The notes below the pieces were generated by a model, which worked only from the letters and a program-made list of their open reading frames with translations, was not told where the DNA came from and ran no database searches. From contig NZ_CP113915.1 of the NCBI RefSeq assembly GCF_029395435.1, positions 620,001 through 684,000 on the forward strand: a stretch of DNA of 64,000 bases, read 5' to 3'. The first letter of the stretch is position 1, and each line of letters starts with the position of its first letter. The stretch comes from Bifidobacterium sp. ESL0790 (lineage in GTDB: Bacteria > Actinomycetota > Actinomycetes > Actinomycetales > Bifidobacteriaceae). The position numbers and the translations under genes were made by a program. Of this stretch, positions 34,479 to 44,453 are shown in pieces.

Positions 34479-36182
34479 ATGAGTTCAGCATCGACCGCCG
34501 TGGTGGCGCCTGAGCGGGGAGAGGGCAATACCGGTTGGGGACTTGGCAAGCGCGTGCTGGTCACAGTCCCCATTTTCATCATGCTTTTGGGCCTGTTGGT
34601 CACAGTCTCCAGCCTGACCAGCGTGCCATGGAACAGGGAACCCACCGGGCAGAGCCTCGAGACCCTTTCCGCCAGCACCGCCGTCTCCTTCGACAATCCG
34701 CAAGGCCTCGCGTTGCCGGGCAAGGGCACCTACGCGGTCGCGTTGCGCCATGTCACCATCGACGCCAAGCGCCCCTCCACCGGCGAGGTGCAGCGTATCC
34801 GCGTGCTCATCCGCCAGCCGCTCAACGCCCCCGCGGGCCAACCCGGCGTCGTCTTCATGCACGGCGCGGGCTACGGCACCTGCGACAACTCCTTCGGCGA
34901 CGTGGCCAACGACCTCGCCTCCGCCGGATTCGTCACCGCCGTGCTAGACAAGCCGGTCTGGTCGACCAACGACCTCACCCGCGACTACCCGGGCAGCGCC
35001 GTGGCCTACGACCAGGTAGTCCAATACCTGCGTGGCATAAGTTCGGTCAACCCCGACAAGATCGGCATCTACGCCACCTCCGAAAGCACGTGGATCTCGC
35101 CCTACCTGCTCCAACGCGACAAACGCATCGCCTTCCAGGTGCTGCTGAGCCCCATGGTCTATTCGCCACGGCAGTCGCTCGGCTTCTTCGTCACCCAGGA
35201 CTTCTCGCTGGTCGGGGCCAACAATGGCTACCAGTCCATCGTCCGCCGGCTCTTCCACGCCGACCTCGGCAAGCCGGGCTCAAACTTCGACGTCAGGGTC
35301 GACCTGCCGGGCGCCTACGCCATCCCGACGCTCGCGGTCTATGGCTCCAAGGACGTGATGACCGCGCAGGTGGAGGGCATCGAGCACATCATGGACTCGG
35401 CTCACAAGGCCGGCAACCGCAACGTCACCGTGCGTAGCTACTCCGTGGCCAACCACGTGCTGCGCCTGGGCGATGAGGCCGACGAGGGCACGCCGCTGGC
35501 CGACGACTACATCAACGACCTCACCTCGTGGGCCACGGGCACGGTGGCGGGCTTGCGGCAGACCAGCGAGCCGGTGGCGGGCGTGACCATCCACCAGTCG
35601 ATCGCCGTGCCCACCGAGCTGCGCGCCAACCGCCAGCTCACCGTCTACGGCGCCATCATCCACATCGCCATGGTGCTGCTGCTTTTCGTCTCGCTGCTGA
35701 TGGCCCTGGCCGCGCTGGTGCTGAAAATCGTGCGATTCCTGCGCCATCGCGACGCCAAGGTGTTCGGCTTCTTGCACGGCTTCGGCGGCGAGCTGCTCGG
35801 CATCGCCGTGACCACTCTGGCCACGCTGGTACTGTTCGCCTCGGGCCTGGGCCAGGTGATCATGGCCGTGGTGAGGCTCGGTTGGGGCGGCGCACCCGTG
35901 GAGGACCCGGGCATGATGTATTGGAGCTGGCCGGTCATCCAGGTGGTCTCCACCCTGGTCGTCTGGGCGTGGTCGCGCGTGCTGGCCCGGCTCATCGAGG
36001 TGGCGCAGAGCCGTGGCATCACGCAGCTGCCGCCGCGCAAGGACGCCATCCGCGACTTGGTGAGCGGTCGCGAGCCCGTTTTGGCCTCCAGCCGTTTCGG
36101 CCGCGTCTATTTCTGGGTCACCGCCGCCGCGATGTTCGGCGTGCTGCTGGTCTTCGCCTTCTGGGGCTTCTTCATCTACTAG
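34479..36182 (+). CDS. Membrane-bound alpha/beta hydrolase family protein
   Basis: A 567-residue protein: one N-terminal membrane helix (about 27-47), an extracytoplasmic alpha/beta hydrolase domain with 'VVFMHGAGYG' (oxyanion region) and a nucleophile candidate in 'IGIYATSEST', then 'PTLAVYGSKD' and 'VANHVLRLGDE' for the Asp and His positions. The C-terminal third has about four membrane helices. The nucleophile elbow is not the usual GxSxG (it is ATSES). Substrate unknown. GTG-ATG overlap at the start; ATG 34479 is used. It follows the DivIVA-like gene by about 40 bp, probably in one transcript. Confidence 0.75.
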   Translation: MSSASTAVVAPERGEGNTGWGLGKRVLVTVPIFIMLLGLLVTVSSLTSVPWNREPTGQSLETLSASTAVSFDNPQGLALPGKGTYAVALRHVTIDAKRPSTGEVQRIRVLIRQPLNAPAGQPGVVFMHGAGYGTCDNSFGDVANDLASAGFVTAVLDKPVWSTNDLTRDYPGSAVAYDQVVQYLRGISSVNPDKIGIYATSESTWISPYLLQRDKRIAFQVLLSPMVYSPRQSLGFFVTQDFSLVGANNGYQSIVRRLFHADLGKPGSNFDVRVDLPGAYAIPTLAVYGSKDVMTAQVEGIEHIMDSAHKAGNRNVTVRSYSVANHVLRLGDEADEGTPLADDYINDLTSWATGTVAGLRQTSEPVAGVTIHQSIAVPTELRANRQLTVYGAIIHIAMVLLLFVSLLMALAALVLKIVRFLRHRDAKVFGFLHGFGGELLGIAVTTLATLVLFASGLGQVIMAVVRLGWGGAPVEDPGMMYWSWPVIQVVSTLVVWAWSRVLARLIEVAQSRGITQLPPRKDAIRDLVSGREPVLASSRFGRVYFWVTAAAMFGVLLVFAFWGFFIY

Positions 36183-36269
36183 ACCTGTTTGGCTGGTCAG
36201 GCATGACGGACTGGCATAGAGCCGGGGCGCGTTGTATGGTGTTGACGGAATCAGGATCGAGGTGAGGGC

Positions 36270-36992
36270 ATGGCGTTGTACCGCGACGAGGGCGTTGTGC
36301 TCAAAACCGTGAAACTCGGCGAGGCCGACCGCATCATCACCCTGCTCACCCGCCGACACGGCAAGGTGCGCGCCGTGGCCAAGGGCGTGCGTCGCACCAA
36401 ATCCCGCTTCGGCGGCCGGCTCGAGCCCTTCATGCGCTGCGACCTGCTCATCGCCGAGGGCCGTTCGCTCGACGTCGTCTCCCAGGCCGCCTCGCTCGCC
36501 GCCTACGCCGCCCCGATCTGCGGCGATTACGCGGCCTACACCGCCGCCAACGTGATGGTCGAGACCGCCGACAAGATCGTCTCCACCGAGCACGAGCCCG
36601 CCCAACGCCAATATTTGCTCCTCATCGGCGCCCTGGCCGCCCTGGCACGAGCCAAGCACCCGGCCGAGGCCATCGGCGACTCGTTCCTCATGCGCTCGCT
36701 TTCCCTGGCCGGTTGGAGCCCGCGCCTGTCGTCCTGCGTGGTGTGCGGCACACGTGACGACCTGGTCTACTTCTCCATAGCCTCCGGCGGCGTGATGTGC
36801 GCCTCCGACCACACGCCAGACGCCAAGCGCGTCGACATCAACGTGCGCGAGCAGCTCGAGGCGCTGGTCGAAGGCGACTGGAGCGTGCTCGATAGCACAC
36901 CGCTCAACGGCGACACACGCCGACTTGTTGAAGAATGGGGAGAATATTACCTGGAACGCCCCATTCGTTCGATGAGGTTGTTAGATTCGTAG
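36270..36992 (+). CDS. recO: DNA repair protein RecO
   Basis: A 240-residue recombination mediator that loads RecA on SSB-coated DNA with RecR. The N-terminal OB-fold begins 'LYRDEGVVLKTVKLGEADRI' and is followed by 'LLTRRHGKVRAVAKGVRRTK'. A partial zinc-finger region has 'CVVCGTRDD' and a later 'GVMCASDH'. GAGGTGAGGG lies before the start. It ends 1 nt before the uppS start. Confidence 0.95.
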   Translation: MALYRDEGVVLKTVKLGEADRIITLLTRRHGKVRAVAKGVRRTKSRFGGRLEPFMRCDLLIAEGRSLDVVSQAASLAAYAAPICGDYAAYTAANVMVETADKIVSTEHEPAQRQYLLLIGALAALARAKHPAEAIGDSFLMRSLSLAGWSPRLSSCVVCGTRDDLVYFSIASGGVMCASDHTPDAKRVDINVREQLEALVEGDWSVLDSTPLNGDTRRLVEEWGEYYLERPIRSMRLLDS

Positions 36993-36993
36993 T

Positions 36994-37791
36994 ATGGCTT
37001 TTGAACAAATGGACTACACGTCCCTTGAAGTCCCGGCCGCGCCGTTCTCCGACCCCGCGATCATCCCGGACTTCCCCAAGGCGAAGGTGCCCCGCCACAT
37101 CGGCGTGATCATGGACGGCAACGGCCGTTGGGCCCAGCAGCGCGGCCTGATCCGCACCGATGGCCACCAGGCCGCCGAGCCCGTCGTCTTCGACACCATC
37201 GCCGGTGCCATCGAGGCCGGCGTGCGCTATCTGAGCCTCTACACCTTCTCCACCGAGAACTGGAAGCGCAGCCCGCAGGAGGTCCGCTTCCTCATGGGCT
37301 TCTCGCGCGACATCATCCACCGCCGCGTCGCCCAGATGGACGATTGGGGCGTGCGCGTGCGCTGGTCCGGCCGTCGCCCGAAGCTCTGGAAATCTGTGAT
37401 CGACGAGCTCGAGGTCGCCATGGAGCGCACCAAGCACAACAAGACGATCGACGTAGTCTTCTGCATCAACTACGGCGGCCGGGCCGAGATCGCCGACGCC
37501 GCCGCGCGGATCGCCCAGGAGGTGCGCGACGGACGCATCAGCGGCGACCGCGTCACCGAGAAGATGCTCTCCGAGCACCTCTACAACCCCGACATCCCCG
37601 ATTGCGACCTGGTCATCCGCACCTCGGGCGAGCAGCGCACCTCGAACTTCCTGCCGTGGGAGGCCGCCTACGCCGAGCTCGACTTCGCGCCCGAGCTCTT
37701 CCCGGACTATGGCCGCGAGGCGCTGTGGCGCTCGATCGACCACTACGTGCACCGCGACCGTCGTTTCGGAGGCGTGAAACCAAAGAAGTAG
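36994..37791 (+). CDS. uppS: Isoprenyl transferase (undecaprenyl diphosphate synthase)
   Basis: A 265-residue cis-prenyltransferase making the lipid carrier for cell-wall synthesis. 'PRHIGVIMDGNGRWAQQRG' carries the catalytic Asp; 'LYTFSTENWKRSPQEV' and 'IRTSGEQRTSNFLPW' are also diagnostic. TAGATT at 36982-36987 lies 6 nt before the ATG, inside the end of recO, so besides the operon transcript a leaderless one may start here. Confidence 0.97.
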   Translation: MAFEQMDYTSLEVPAAPFSDPAIIPDFPKAKVPRHIGVIMDGNGRWAQQRGLIRTDGHQAAEPVVFDTIAGAIEAGVRYLSLYTFSTENWKRSPQEVRFLMGFSRDIIHRRVAQMDDWGVRVRWSGRRPKLWKSVIDELEVAMERTKHNKTIDVVFCINYGGRAEIADAAARIAQEVRDGRISGDRVTEKMLSEHLYNPDIPDCDLVIRTSGEQRTSNFLPWEAAYAELDFAPELFPDYGREALWRSIDHYVHRDRRFGGVKPKK

Positions 37792-37869
37792 CGGGAGAGA
37801 GAGTGCGAGGCTCTGTGCTTCGCTAACACCCCAAACCGATAATCCGAATGTAAAACGGTATGGAAAACA

Positions 37870-37910
37870 GTTGTGGCTGGCGAATCATCCATTGACTCGC
37901 CAGCCACAAC
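37870..37910. terminator. Terminator between uppS and the LacI-type gene
   Basis: A perfect 14-bp stem, GTTGTGGCTGGCGA (37870-37883) with TCGCCAGCCACAAC (37897-37910). A T-rich stretch follows on the minus strand, fitting the LacI gene's terminator; it can also serve uppS. Confidence 0.8.
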
Positions 37911-37968
37911 CGCTACAACATTGAAAACGTGCCTGACTCGTGCCCGTTTGGCGGGCGCAGTGAGGTCT

Positions 37969-39033
37969 TTACTCGCCTGACCCGATCACCGAGCTGTTCT
38001 CGATGAGCTTGCAGTGCACCTGCGCGGGGATCGGAGCGTCCACCGGCGGCAGGTTGTTGAGGTGCTCCGGGAACGGATGCTCGCCCAGCGAACGCTTCTC
38101 GATGAGCGAGACGAGCTTGCACACCGCCCAATAGCCCATCTCGTAATACGGCATCGCGATGGTGGTGAGCTTCGGGGTGAAGGTGCTGGTGATGATGGGG
38201 GTGTCGCCCACACCAATCACCGAAAGGTCCTTGCCCACGGTGAGCCCGCGGCGGGCCGCGCACTCGTAGACGTACCAGCAACGGCCGTCGTCATAGCAGA
38301 AGAAGGCGTCGGGCTTCTCGGTCTCGAAGAGGTTCGAAACGGCCTTGAGCGCCTCATCGTTGGTGGTCACGTTGGTCACGAGGTTCTTGTCGAAGGGCGT
38401 GCCGCTCTCCTTCAACGCGCGGCGATAGCCCTCGAGCCTGGTGGCCTGGGCGATGGTCGGCTCCGCGTTGCCGATATAGGCGATCTTCTTGGCGCCGCTT
38501 TCGAGCAGCCTCTTGGTGGCGTCATAGCCGATGAGGAACTCGTTGGGCTCCACGATGGGGAAGCGGTTGTCGACCGTGTTGGTGGAGATGAGCACCAGCG
38601 GGGAGTGCACCAGGTCCTCGGGCACCTCGGTGACCTGGCTGGAGGGCTTGGCGTAGAGGAAGCCGTCCATGCCGTAGCGCTGCAGCGCCGAGGTCTGCTC
38701 GGACTGGCTCACCGAGCCGTCGGTGTCGACCAGAAGGATGATGTAGCCCAGTTGGCTGGCGGCGTCCTGCGCACCCTGCAGCGTCTGCGAGGTGTAGGGG
38801 ATGTCGTGGATTTGTTCGGCGACGAAGCCGAGGATGCCGGTTTTGCTGGTCCTCAGTGACCGAGCCATCGGATTGGGCTTATATCCAAGCTCGTCCGCGA
38901 TTTGCCGTACATTTGCCGCAATCTTCGCTTTGACGCGGCCGGCGTCTCTGTTGTTGAGCACGAGCGAAACGGTGGAGATGGAGACTCCCGCCTTTTCAGC
39001 GACGTTTTTCATTGTTATCATAACTTCAAACAT
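37969..39033 (-). CDS. LacI-family transcriptional regulator
   Basis: A 354-residue regulator. The helix-turn-helix is 'MKNVAEKAGVSISTVSLVLN', with hinge helix 'PNPMARSLRTSKTG', followed by a periplasmic-binding-protein-like sugar-sensing domain ('KKIAYIGNAEPT', 'DAFFCYDDG', 'SVIGVGDTPII'). The start may be 39033, 39021 or 39012; none has a strong ribosome site. No sugar operon adjoins it, so its targets are elsewhere. AAACGTTT palindromes typical of LacI-family operators occur in this window at 4549, 26235 and 28561, but a link to this protein is only a possibility. Confidence 0.9.
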   Translation of the reverse strand: MFEVMITMKNVAEKAGVSISTVSLVLNNRDAGRVKAKIAANVRQIADELGYKPNPMARSLRTSKTGILGFVAEQIHDIPYTSQTLQGAQDAASQLGYIILLVDTDGSVSQSEQTSALQRYGMDGFLYAKPSSQVTEVPEDLVHSPLVLISTNTVDNRFPIVEPNEFLIGYDATKRLLESGAKKIAYIGNAEPTIAQATRLEGYRRALKESGTPFDKNLVTNVTTNDEALKAVSNLFETEKPDAFFCYDDGRCWYVYECAARRGLTVGKDLSVIGVGDTPIITSTFTPKLTTIAMPYYEMGYWAVCKLVSLIEKRSLGEHPFPEHLNNLPPVDAPIPAQVHCKLIENSSVIGSGE

Positions 39034-39107
39034 ATACCCTTTTACAGACTAGTTAAACTTTATGACGTGATTTGTCTGTATGGCCGCCATCAAGCGCAAA
39101 GCGGGGT

Positions 39108-39497
39108 TTACTCCGTTTGACGCAGAATTTGGTCAACCAATTGCTGCTTTTCGTTTATCTGCCCTTTGAAACCGGGTCGAATATCAAGCTTTAACGTCAC
39201 TTCGGTGCGGTATCCCTGGCCGGCCAGCGTCATCGACGCGTCGCGCACCACGGCGAGCACCTGGTCGAGGTCGCCCTCGATGTTGGTGAACATCGCGTTG
39301 GTCTCGCAAGGCAGCCCGGACTTGCGGATCACGTCGACCACCCGCGCCACGTGTTGGCTCAGCTCCGCTCCCACACCGCTTGGGGCGACGGCCAGCGCCG
39401 CCACCGTGTTGATATAGGGCTTGCCGGTTTTCGCGTCAATCGGCACTTCCTGTTTCTCTGCGTTTCTGTCGATCTCGCCTGACGTTTGCTGTGCCAT
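39108..39497 (-). CDS. MTH1187/YqgV (DUF77) family thiamine-binding protein
   Basis: A 129-residue protein. The core 'ALAVAPSGVGAELSQHVARVV', followed by 'GLPCETNAMFTNIEGDLDQV', is typical of the MTH1187 family, small ferredoxin-like proteins that bind thiamine or a related ligand. An N-terminal extension of about 30 polar residues is unusual. ATG 39497 follows AAAGGA; the frame is open five codons further. Stands alone; no thiamine riboswitch was recognised nearby. Confidence 0.88.
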   Translation of the reverse strand: MAQQTSGEIDRNAEKQEVPIDAKTGKPYINTVAALAVAPSGVGAELSQHVARVVDVIRKSGLPCETNAMFTNIEGDLDQVLAVVRDASMTLAGQGYRTEVTLKLDIRPGFKGQINEKQQLVDQILRQTE

Positions 39498-39913
39498 TTC
39501 GGTTCCTTTCATTTGCTGTATATACGTTAAAAAACCATGGATACGTCTTCACGTTTTAATTCGCGGGTTTATATCGTTTTGTCTAATTTGACCCTTTTGC
39601 CGTGATTTTTGACGAAGTTATTGCAAAGTGATAATCCGGGGCCGCGCCGCCTATGGTGCATCGTCCATCATCGCTCCCTACGCTGGGTCTTGGCCATCCA
39701 GGTTCCAAGGGTCTGGCGCTCGCGCCACTCTCAACCCGCCTGCCCGGGTTCCCCTGCTTACGCTGTGAACGCTAGAAGCCATATGCGACAATCGGGCGCG
39801 CCCGCGCAGGCCCGCCAATCGGCTTCGCCGCGCGGCTGAGGTGTCATGCTCTGTCGATAAAATCGGCCTCATATTGTCTCTGATCTCTTCAACCAATAAT
39901 CGGAAGGTGTGTC
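39498..39913. other. Divergent intergenic region before glyS
   Basis: About 416 bp with no gene seen. I looked for a T-box leader before the glycyl-tRNA synthetase gene (specifier stem, conserved T-box sequence, terminator) and found none. The glyS ribosome site GGAAGG lies at 39902-39907. Confidence 0.5.
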
Positions 39914-41434
39914 GTGGCTCAATCCAAACTTGATGAAGTCGTATCGCTGGCCAAGCGTCGTGGTTTCGTGTTCCCTGCGGGGGAGATTTACGGCGGCACG
40001 CGTTCCGCATGGGATTACGGCCCGCTCGGCGTCGCGCTGAAAGACAATATCAAGCGCGAATGGTGGCGCTCGATGGTGGTCACCCGCGGCGATGTCGTCG
40101 GCGTCGACACTTCTATTATTCTGCCTTCCGCCGTCTGGGAGGCTTCCGGCCACGTCAAGGTCTTCAACGACCCGCTGATCGAATGCCTCAACTGCCATAA
40201 GCGTCAGCGCGCCGACAAGCTTGAGGAATCCTACGCCGAGAAGCATGGCGACAAGATGCCGGAAGACGGCCTCAAGTCGATTGTCTGCCCCGACTGCGGC
40301 ACTCGTGGCCAGTGGACGGAACCGCGTGATTTCAACATGATGCTGCGCACCCACCTCGGCCCCGTCGACGACGAGAACTCGTTGCACTATCTGCGTCCGG
40401 AAACAGCCCAGGGCATCTTTGTGGACTTCAAGAACGTGATGACCTCTTCGCGTTCGAAGCCGCCGTTCGGCATCGCCAACATGGGCAAGTCGTTCCGCAA
40501 CGAGATCACGCCTGGCAACTTCATCTTCCGCACCCGCGAGTTCGAGCAGATGGAGATGGAGTTCTTCGTCGAGCCTGGCACCGACGAGGAATGGCACCAG
40601 TACTGGATCGACACCCGCACCCGCTGGTACACCGATCTGGGCATCAACCCGGAGAACCTGCGCCACTACGAGCATCCCAAGGAGAAGCTCGCACACTATT
40701 CCAAGCGCACTGTCGACATCGAATACAAGTTCGGCTTCAAGGGCTCCGACTGGGGCGAGCTCGAAGGCGTGGCCAACCGCACCGACTTCGACCTTTCCGC
40801 GCATCAGGAGCATTCCGGCGAAGATCTGGCCTTCTTCGACCAGGCCAGCGGCAAGAAGTACATCCCTTACGTCATCGAGCCGGCCGCAGGCCTGACCCGT
40901 TCGCTCATGGCCTTCCTTGTGGACGCCTACGCCGTCGACGAGGCGCCGAACACCAAGGGCGGCGTCGACCGCCGCACCGTGCTGCGCCTCGACCCGCGCC
41001 TTTCGCCGGTCAAGGCCGCTGTCTTCCCGTTGAGCAAGAAGGCGCCGCTGCAGGGCATCGCCCACGATCTGGCCGCTGAGCTGCGCCAGCACGACTGGAT
41101 GATCGACTACGACGAGTCCGGCGCCATCGGCCGCCGCTACCGCCGTCAGGACGAGATCGGCACCCCGCTGTGCATCACCGTCGACTTCGACACCGCCGAC
41201 GACCACGCGGTCACCATCCGCGAGCGTGACTCGATGAAGCAGGAGCGCGTCGACCTCGACAACGTGGCCAAGTACGTCGCCGACCGCATCGGCGAGAAGC
41301 GCGTGCGCTACCCCGAAGGCCCGGCCTCCATCGTCGGCACCACCGCGGCCGACGGAGCCGTGGACTTCGCCAAGGAGTCCGGCATCGACGAGTCCGCCCC
41401 CGTCAAGGTAGCCGAGGCCGGCGGTCTCTACTAA
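39914..41434 (+). CDS. glyS: Glycine--tRNA ligase (dimeric type)
   Basis: A 506-residue class II synthetase. It begins '[23 protein letters not shown]', with motif 2 region '[26 protein letters not shown]', and has '[12 protein letters not shown]' and '[10 protein letters not shown]' resembling zinc-binding knuckles. GTG start with GGAAGG at proper distance. Transcribed alone; two long hairpins follow. Confidence 0.97.
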   Translation: MAQSKLDEVVSLAKRRGFVFPAGEIYGGTRSAWDYGPLGVALKDNIKREWWRSMVVTRGDVVGVDTSIILPSAVWEASGHVKVFNDPLIECLNCHKRQRADKLEESYAEKHGDKMPEDGLKSIVCPDCGTRGQWTEPRDFNMMLRTHLGPVDDENSLHYLRPETAQGIFVDFKNVMTSSRSKPPFGIANMGKSFRNEITPGNFIFRTREFEQMEMEFFVEPGTDEEWHQYWIDTRTRWYTDLGINPENLRHYEHPKEKLAHYSKRTVDIEYKFGFKGSDWGELEGVANRTDFDLSAHQEHSGEDLAFFDQASGKKYIPYVIEPAAGLTRSLMAFLVDAYAVDEAPNTKGGVDRRTVLRLDPRLSPVKAAVFPLSKKAPLQGIAHDLAAELRQHDWMIDYDESGAIGRRYRRQDEIGTPLCITVDFDTADDHAVTIRERDSMKQERVDLDNVAKYVADRIGEKRVRYPEGPASIVGTTAADGAVDFAKESGIDESAPVKVAEAGGLY

Positions 41435-41470
41435 ACCGCTTTCGGTTGAATAACGGTTTCTAACTGTGCG

Positions 41471-41553
41471 GAGACCGCGGAATATGCTGTGTTCGGGACA
41501 CTCAAGGCCGTTCGGCCAAGCCTACGCCCGAACACAGCATATTCCGCGGTCTC
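41471..41553. repeat. Long hairpin 1 (27-bp perfect arms) after glyS
   Basis: Arms 41471-41497 and 41527-41553 are perfectly complementary over 27 bp. The 29-nt loop contains GGCCGTTCGGCC, itself self-complementary. It is homologous, in opposite orientation, to the hairpin at 41618-41709: the reverse complement of this loop, CTTGGCCGAACGGCCTTGAG, matches the other loop. May act as a terminator for glyS but is far longer than needed. Confidence 0.85.
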
Positions 41554-41617
41554 AATCAATTAATGTATGATTTGAGTTTGCTCATCGTAATACTGTGTGC
41601 GGTTTAGATACCGTTGA

Positions 41618-41709
41618 GTGCTTGGGGCTGGGATATGCGATGTCAGACCGTATGACTTGGCCGAGCGGCCCGGAGCGTGTCGGACATCGTATATCCCAGT
41701 CCCAAGCAC
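41618..41709. repeat. Long hairpin 2 (27-bp arms, two mismatches) before dusB
   Basis: Arms 41618-41644 and 41683-41709 pair at 25 of 27 positions; the loop has CTTGGCCGAGCGGCCCGGAG. Its loop is homologous to that of hairpin 1 in reverse orientation. Part of the arms can also be aligned (GGAATATGCTGTGT with GGGATATGCGATGT), while the outer arm sequences differ and remain self-complementary. Confidence 0.85.
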
Positions 41710-41784
41710 GTCAGTTGAAATATATTGGTTGGCGAATCGAATTTTTTAAGCGGAAATAAGCGAATAAGCGGAGGAAATGAATAG

Positions 41785-43098
41785 GTGAAGGACTTTGAGG
41801 AGTGGCTGAAGAGGGTGGATTATTCCGAGGCTCGGCAGAAGTTTGATGACGGATGGGACCAGGTGCTTGAGGGGCTGCCTGGGACCGATGCGGGGGATAC
41901 CAGCGCGCAGGCCGGGGAATATGAGGCCGCCGATGATGGCAAGCCGGTGCCGAAGATCGCGCCGGTGGAGCTGGGCCCGTTGCATATCGAGACGCCGGTG
42001 GTCCTTTCTCCCATGGCGGGCGTTACCAACTGGCCGTTCCGCTCAATCTGCCGCGCGTACGGCCCCGACGGGCTCTACGTGGCCGAGATGATCACCTCGC
42101 GAGCCCTCGTGGCCCGCAATCCCAAGGCGTTCAGGCTCTGCCGCTTCGCGCCCACCGAGCAGCCCCGCTCGCTGCAGCTTTACGGCGTCGACCCCAACAT
42201 CACCGCGCAGGCCGCGCGCATGGTGGTCGACGGCAATCTGGCCGACCACGTCGACCTCAACTTCGGCTGCCCGGTGCCCAAGGTCACGCGCCGTGGGGGA
42301 GGCTCCGCGCTGCCGTGGAAGACCGACCTCTTCCGCGAGCTCATCCACCGTGTGGTCGAGGTGTGCAACGATGCCAATATTCCGGTGACCGCCAAGATCC
42401 GCGTGGGCATCGACGCGGACCATACCACCTTCCTCGACGCCGCCCGCATCGCCGAGGACGAGGGGTGCGCCGCCGTCACGCTGCACGCGCGCACCACCGC
42501 CGAATATTATGGAGGCCACTCCGACTGGGAACGCATCGCCGAGCTGGTGGATGCCGTCGACATCCCCGTGTTTGGCAACGGCGACATCTGGGGTGCCGAG
42601 GACGCCTTGGAGATGGTGCGGCAGACCGGTTGCGCCGGTGTCGCCATCGGCCGCGGCTGCCAGGGTCGCCCGTGGATCTTCTCCGACATCAAGCATGCCT
42701 TCACCGGCTCCGACGAGCGGTTCAACCCGACGCTGGGCGGGGTCTTCAAGATCATCATGGCCCACGGCCAGCTGCTGGTGCGCTTCTATGACGGCGACGA
42801 GCGCATGGCCGTGCACGACCTGCGCAAGCATATCGCCTGGTATCTCAAGGGCTTCCCGGTGGGTGGCTCCACCAGACGCGAGTTCATGGAGTCCGAGACG
42901 CTGGCCGACGTGCAGGCGGTGATGGACCGGCTCGACCCGTCGATCACCTATCCGGAGCGTGTGGTCGACAAGCCCCGCGGCCGCGTGCGCTATGCGAAAA
43001 AGGTTCACGTGCCGTATGGCTGGTTCGATTCGAGGACCACCACCCACGAGGAGCGCGAACAGCTCTTCGGCGACGATCCGATGGACGCCAGCTACTGA
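41785..43098 (+). CDS. dusB: tRNA-dihydrouridine synthase
   Basis: A 437-residue FMN enzyme reducing uridines in tRNA. Motifs are 'PVVLSPMAGVTNWPFRSIC', 'LNFGCPVPKVTRRGGGSALP' (catalytic Cys), 'IPVTAKIRVGID', 'LHARTTAEYY' and 'IPVFGNGDIWGAEDAL'. GTG start with GGAGGA about 9 nt upstream. An N-terminal extension of about 50 polar residues precedes the barrel. Confidence 0.95.
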   Translation: MKDFEEWLKRVDYSEARQKFDDGWDQVLEGLPGTDAGDTSAQAGEYEAADDGKPVPKIAPVELGPLHIETPVVLSPMAGVTNWPFRSICRAYGPDGLYVAEMITSRALVARNPKAFRLCRFAPTEQPRSLQLYGVDPNITAQAARMVVDGNLADHVDLNFGCPVPKVTRRGGGSALPWKTDLFRELIHRVVEVCNDANIPVTAKIRVGIDADHTTFLDAARIAEDEGCAAVTLHARTTAEYYGGHSDWERIAELVDAVDIPVFGNGDIWGAEDALEMVRQTGCAGVAIGRGCQGRPWIFSDIKHAFTGSDERFNPTLGGVFKIIMAHGQLLVRFYDGDERMAVHDLRKHIAWYLKGFPVGGSTRREFMESETLADVQAVMDRLDPSITYPERVVDKPRGRVRYAKKVHVPYGWFDSRTTTHEEREQLFGDDPMDASY

Positions 43099-43215
43099 TT
43101 TGTCGGGCATCGGCGAATATATCGGCAGGGTTTGTGGTACATACCGGGAAATAGTCTTACTCTAGGCGGGTTCTGCGATAGAATAATTGGCATAACCGTG
43201 AAGTGACAGGAGACT

Positions 43216-44418
43216 ATGGTGAGCGAGATTGCCCAGAATGACAATTTCAACGATAAGACGAGCATCAAGGTGGTCGGTGTCGGCGGTGCCGGTGGTAACG
43301 CCGTCAATCGCATGATCGCCGAAGGCTTGCAGAACGTTGAATTTGTAGCGATCAATACCGATGCGAAGGATCTGCTTCGCAGCGACGCGGATGTGAAGAT
43401 CTCGCTGAGCGACCATTCCAGCCGAGGGCTGGGCGCCGGGGCCGACCCCGAGAAAGGCGCGAAGGCCGCGCAGGACCACCAGTCCGACATCGAGGAGGCG
43501 CTTAAGGGCGCCGATATGGTCTTCGTCACCTGCGGCGAGGGCGGCGGCACTGGAACTGGCGCAAGCCCTATCGTCGCGCGTGCGGCTCACCAGCAGGGTG
43601 CGCTGACTATCGCTGTGGTCACCCGTCCGTTCGCCTTCGAGGGACCGCAGCGCGCGGCCTCCGCCAAGCTGGGCATCGAGAACCTGCGCAAGGAAGTCGA
43701 CGCGCTCATCGTCATTCCCAACGACCGTCTCCTGGAGCTTTCCGACAAGACCATCGGCATCGTCGACGCCTTCAAGACCGCCGACACCGCGTTGCTCGCC
43801 GGCGTGCAGGGCATCACCGACCTGATCACGATGAACTCCTATATTCACGTCGACTTCTCCGACGTCACCGCGATTCTGCGCGGCGCGGGCACCGCCCTCT
43901 TCGGCATCGGCTCGGCACGTGGCGAGGACCGCGCCACCCAGGCCGCCGAGATCGCCATCAGCTCGCCGCTTCTGGAGGAGAGCATCGAGGGCGCTCATGG
44001 TGCGCTCATCAACATCGCGGGTCCGACGGATCTCAAGCTGCAGGAGGCCAGCGACGCCACCGAGCTGGTGCGCAAGGCCATCCACCCCGAGGCCCAGATC
44101 ATCTGGGGCCTCGCGCTCGACGATTCCTATGGCGACGAGGTGCGTGTCACCGTCATCGCCGCGGGCTTCGATTCGGAGTCGAAGAAGAGCGACGACGCCT
44201 CCGCGCTCCCGGCCGCTGGTGAGACCGCGCAGCTTGGTCAGAACGATTTCGCGCGGCACGACGCCGGCGAATCCGGCTCCAGCACGCTGCCGGATCTCGA
44301 CGCCCCCATGATCTCCCACACCCCGGAGGAGCCCATCTCCAACGACTTCCCGGATGACTCGCAGGGCTCCTCGTCCGAGGATCCCGGCGATTTGGACATT
44401 CCCGATTTTCTGCGCTGA
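43216..44418 (+). CDS. ftsZ: Cell division protein FtsZ
   Basis: A 400-residue tubulin-like GTPase that forms the Z ring. 'IKVVGVGGAGGNAVNRMI' and the GTP signature 'GGGTGTG' are intact, as is the T7-loop region. The C-terminal peptide 'DLDIPDFLR', which binds SepF and other partners, is present. CAGGAG precedes the ATG. First gene of a division cluster with sepF, yggT and wag31. Confidence 0.99.
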   Translation: MVSEIAQNDNFNDKTSIKVVGVGGAGGNAVNRMIAEGLQNVEFVAINTDAKDLLRSDADVKISLSDHSSRGLGAGADPEKGAKAAQDHQSDIEEALKGADMVFVTCGEGGGTGTGASPIVARAAHQQGALTIAVVTRPFAFEGPQRAASAKLGIENLRKEVDALIVIPNDRLLELSDKTIGIVDAFKTADTALLAGVQGITDLITMNSYIHVDFSDVTAILRGAGTALFGIGSARGEDRATQAAEIAISSPLLEESIEGAHGALINIAGPTDLKLQEASDATELVRKAIHPEAQIIWGLALDDSYGDEVRVTVIAAGFDSESKKSDDASALPAAGETAQLGQNDFARHDAGESGSSTLPDLDAPMISHTPEEPISNDFPDDSQGSSSEDPGDLDIPDFLR

Positions 44419-44453
44419 TAAACGTCGATGAAGAAGAGTGAAAGGACTTTGGT

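Noticed and set aside
39600-39913. T-box leader before glyS
   Set aside because: No conserved T-box sequence or terminator/antiterminator pair is visible.
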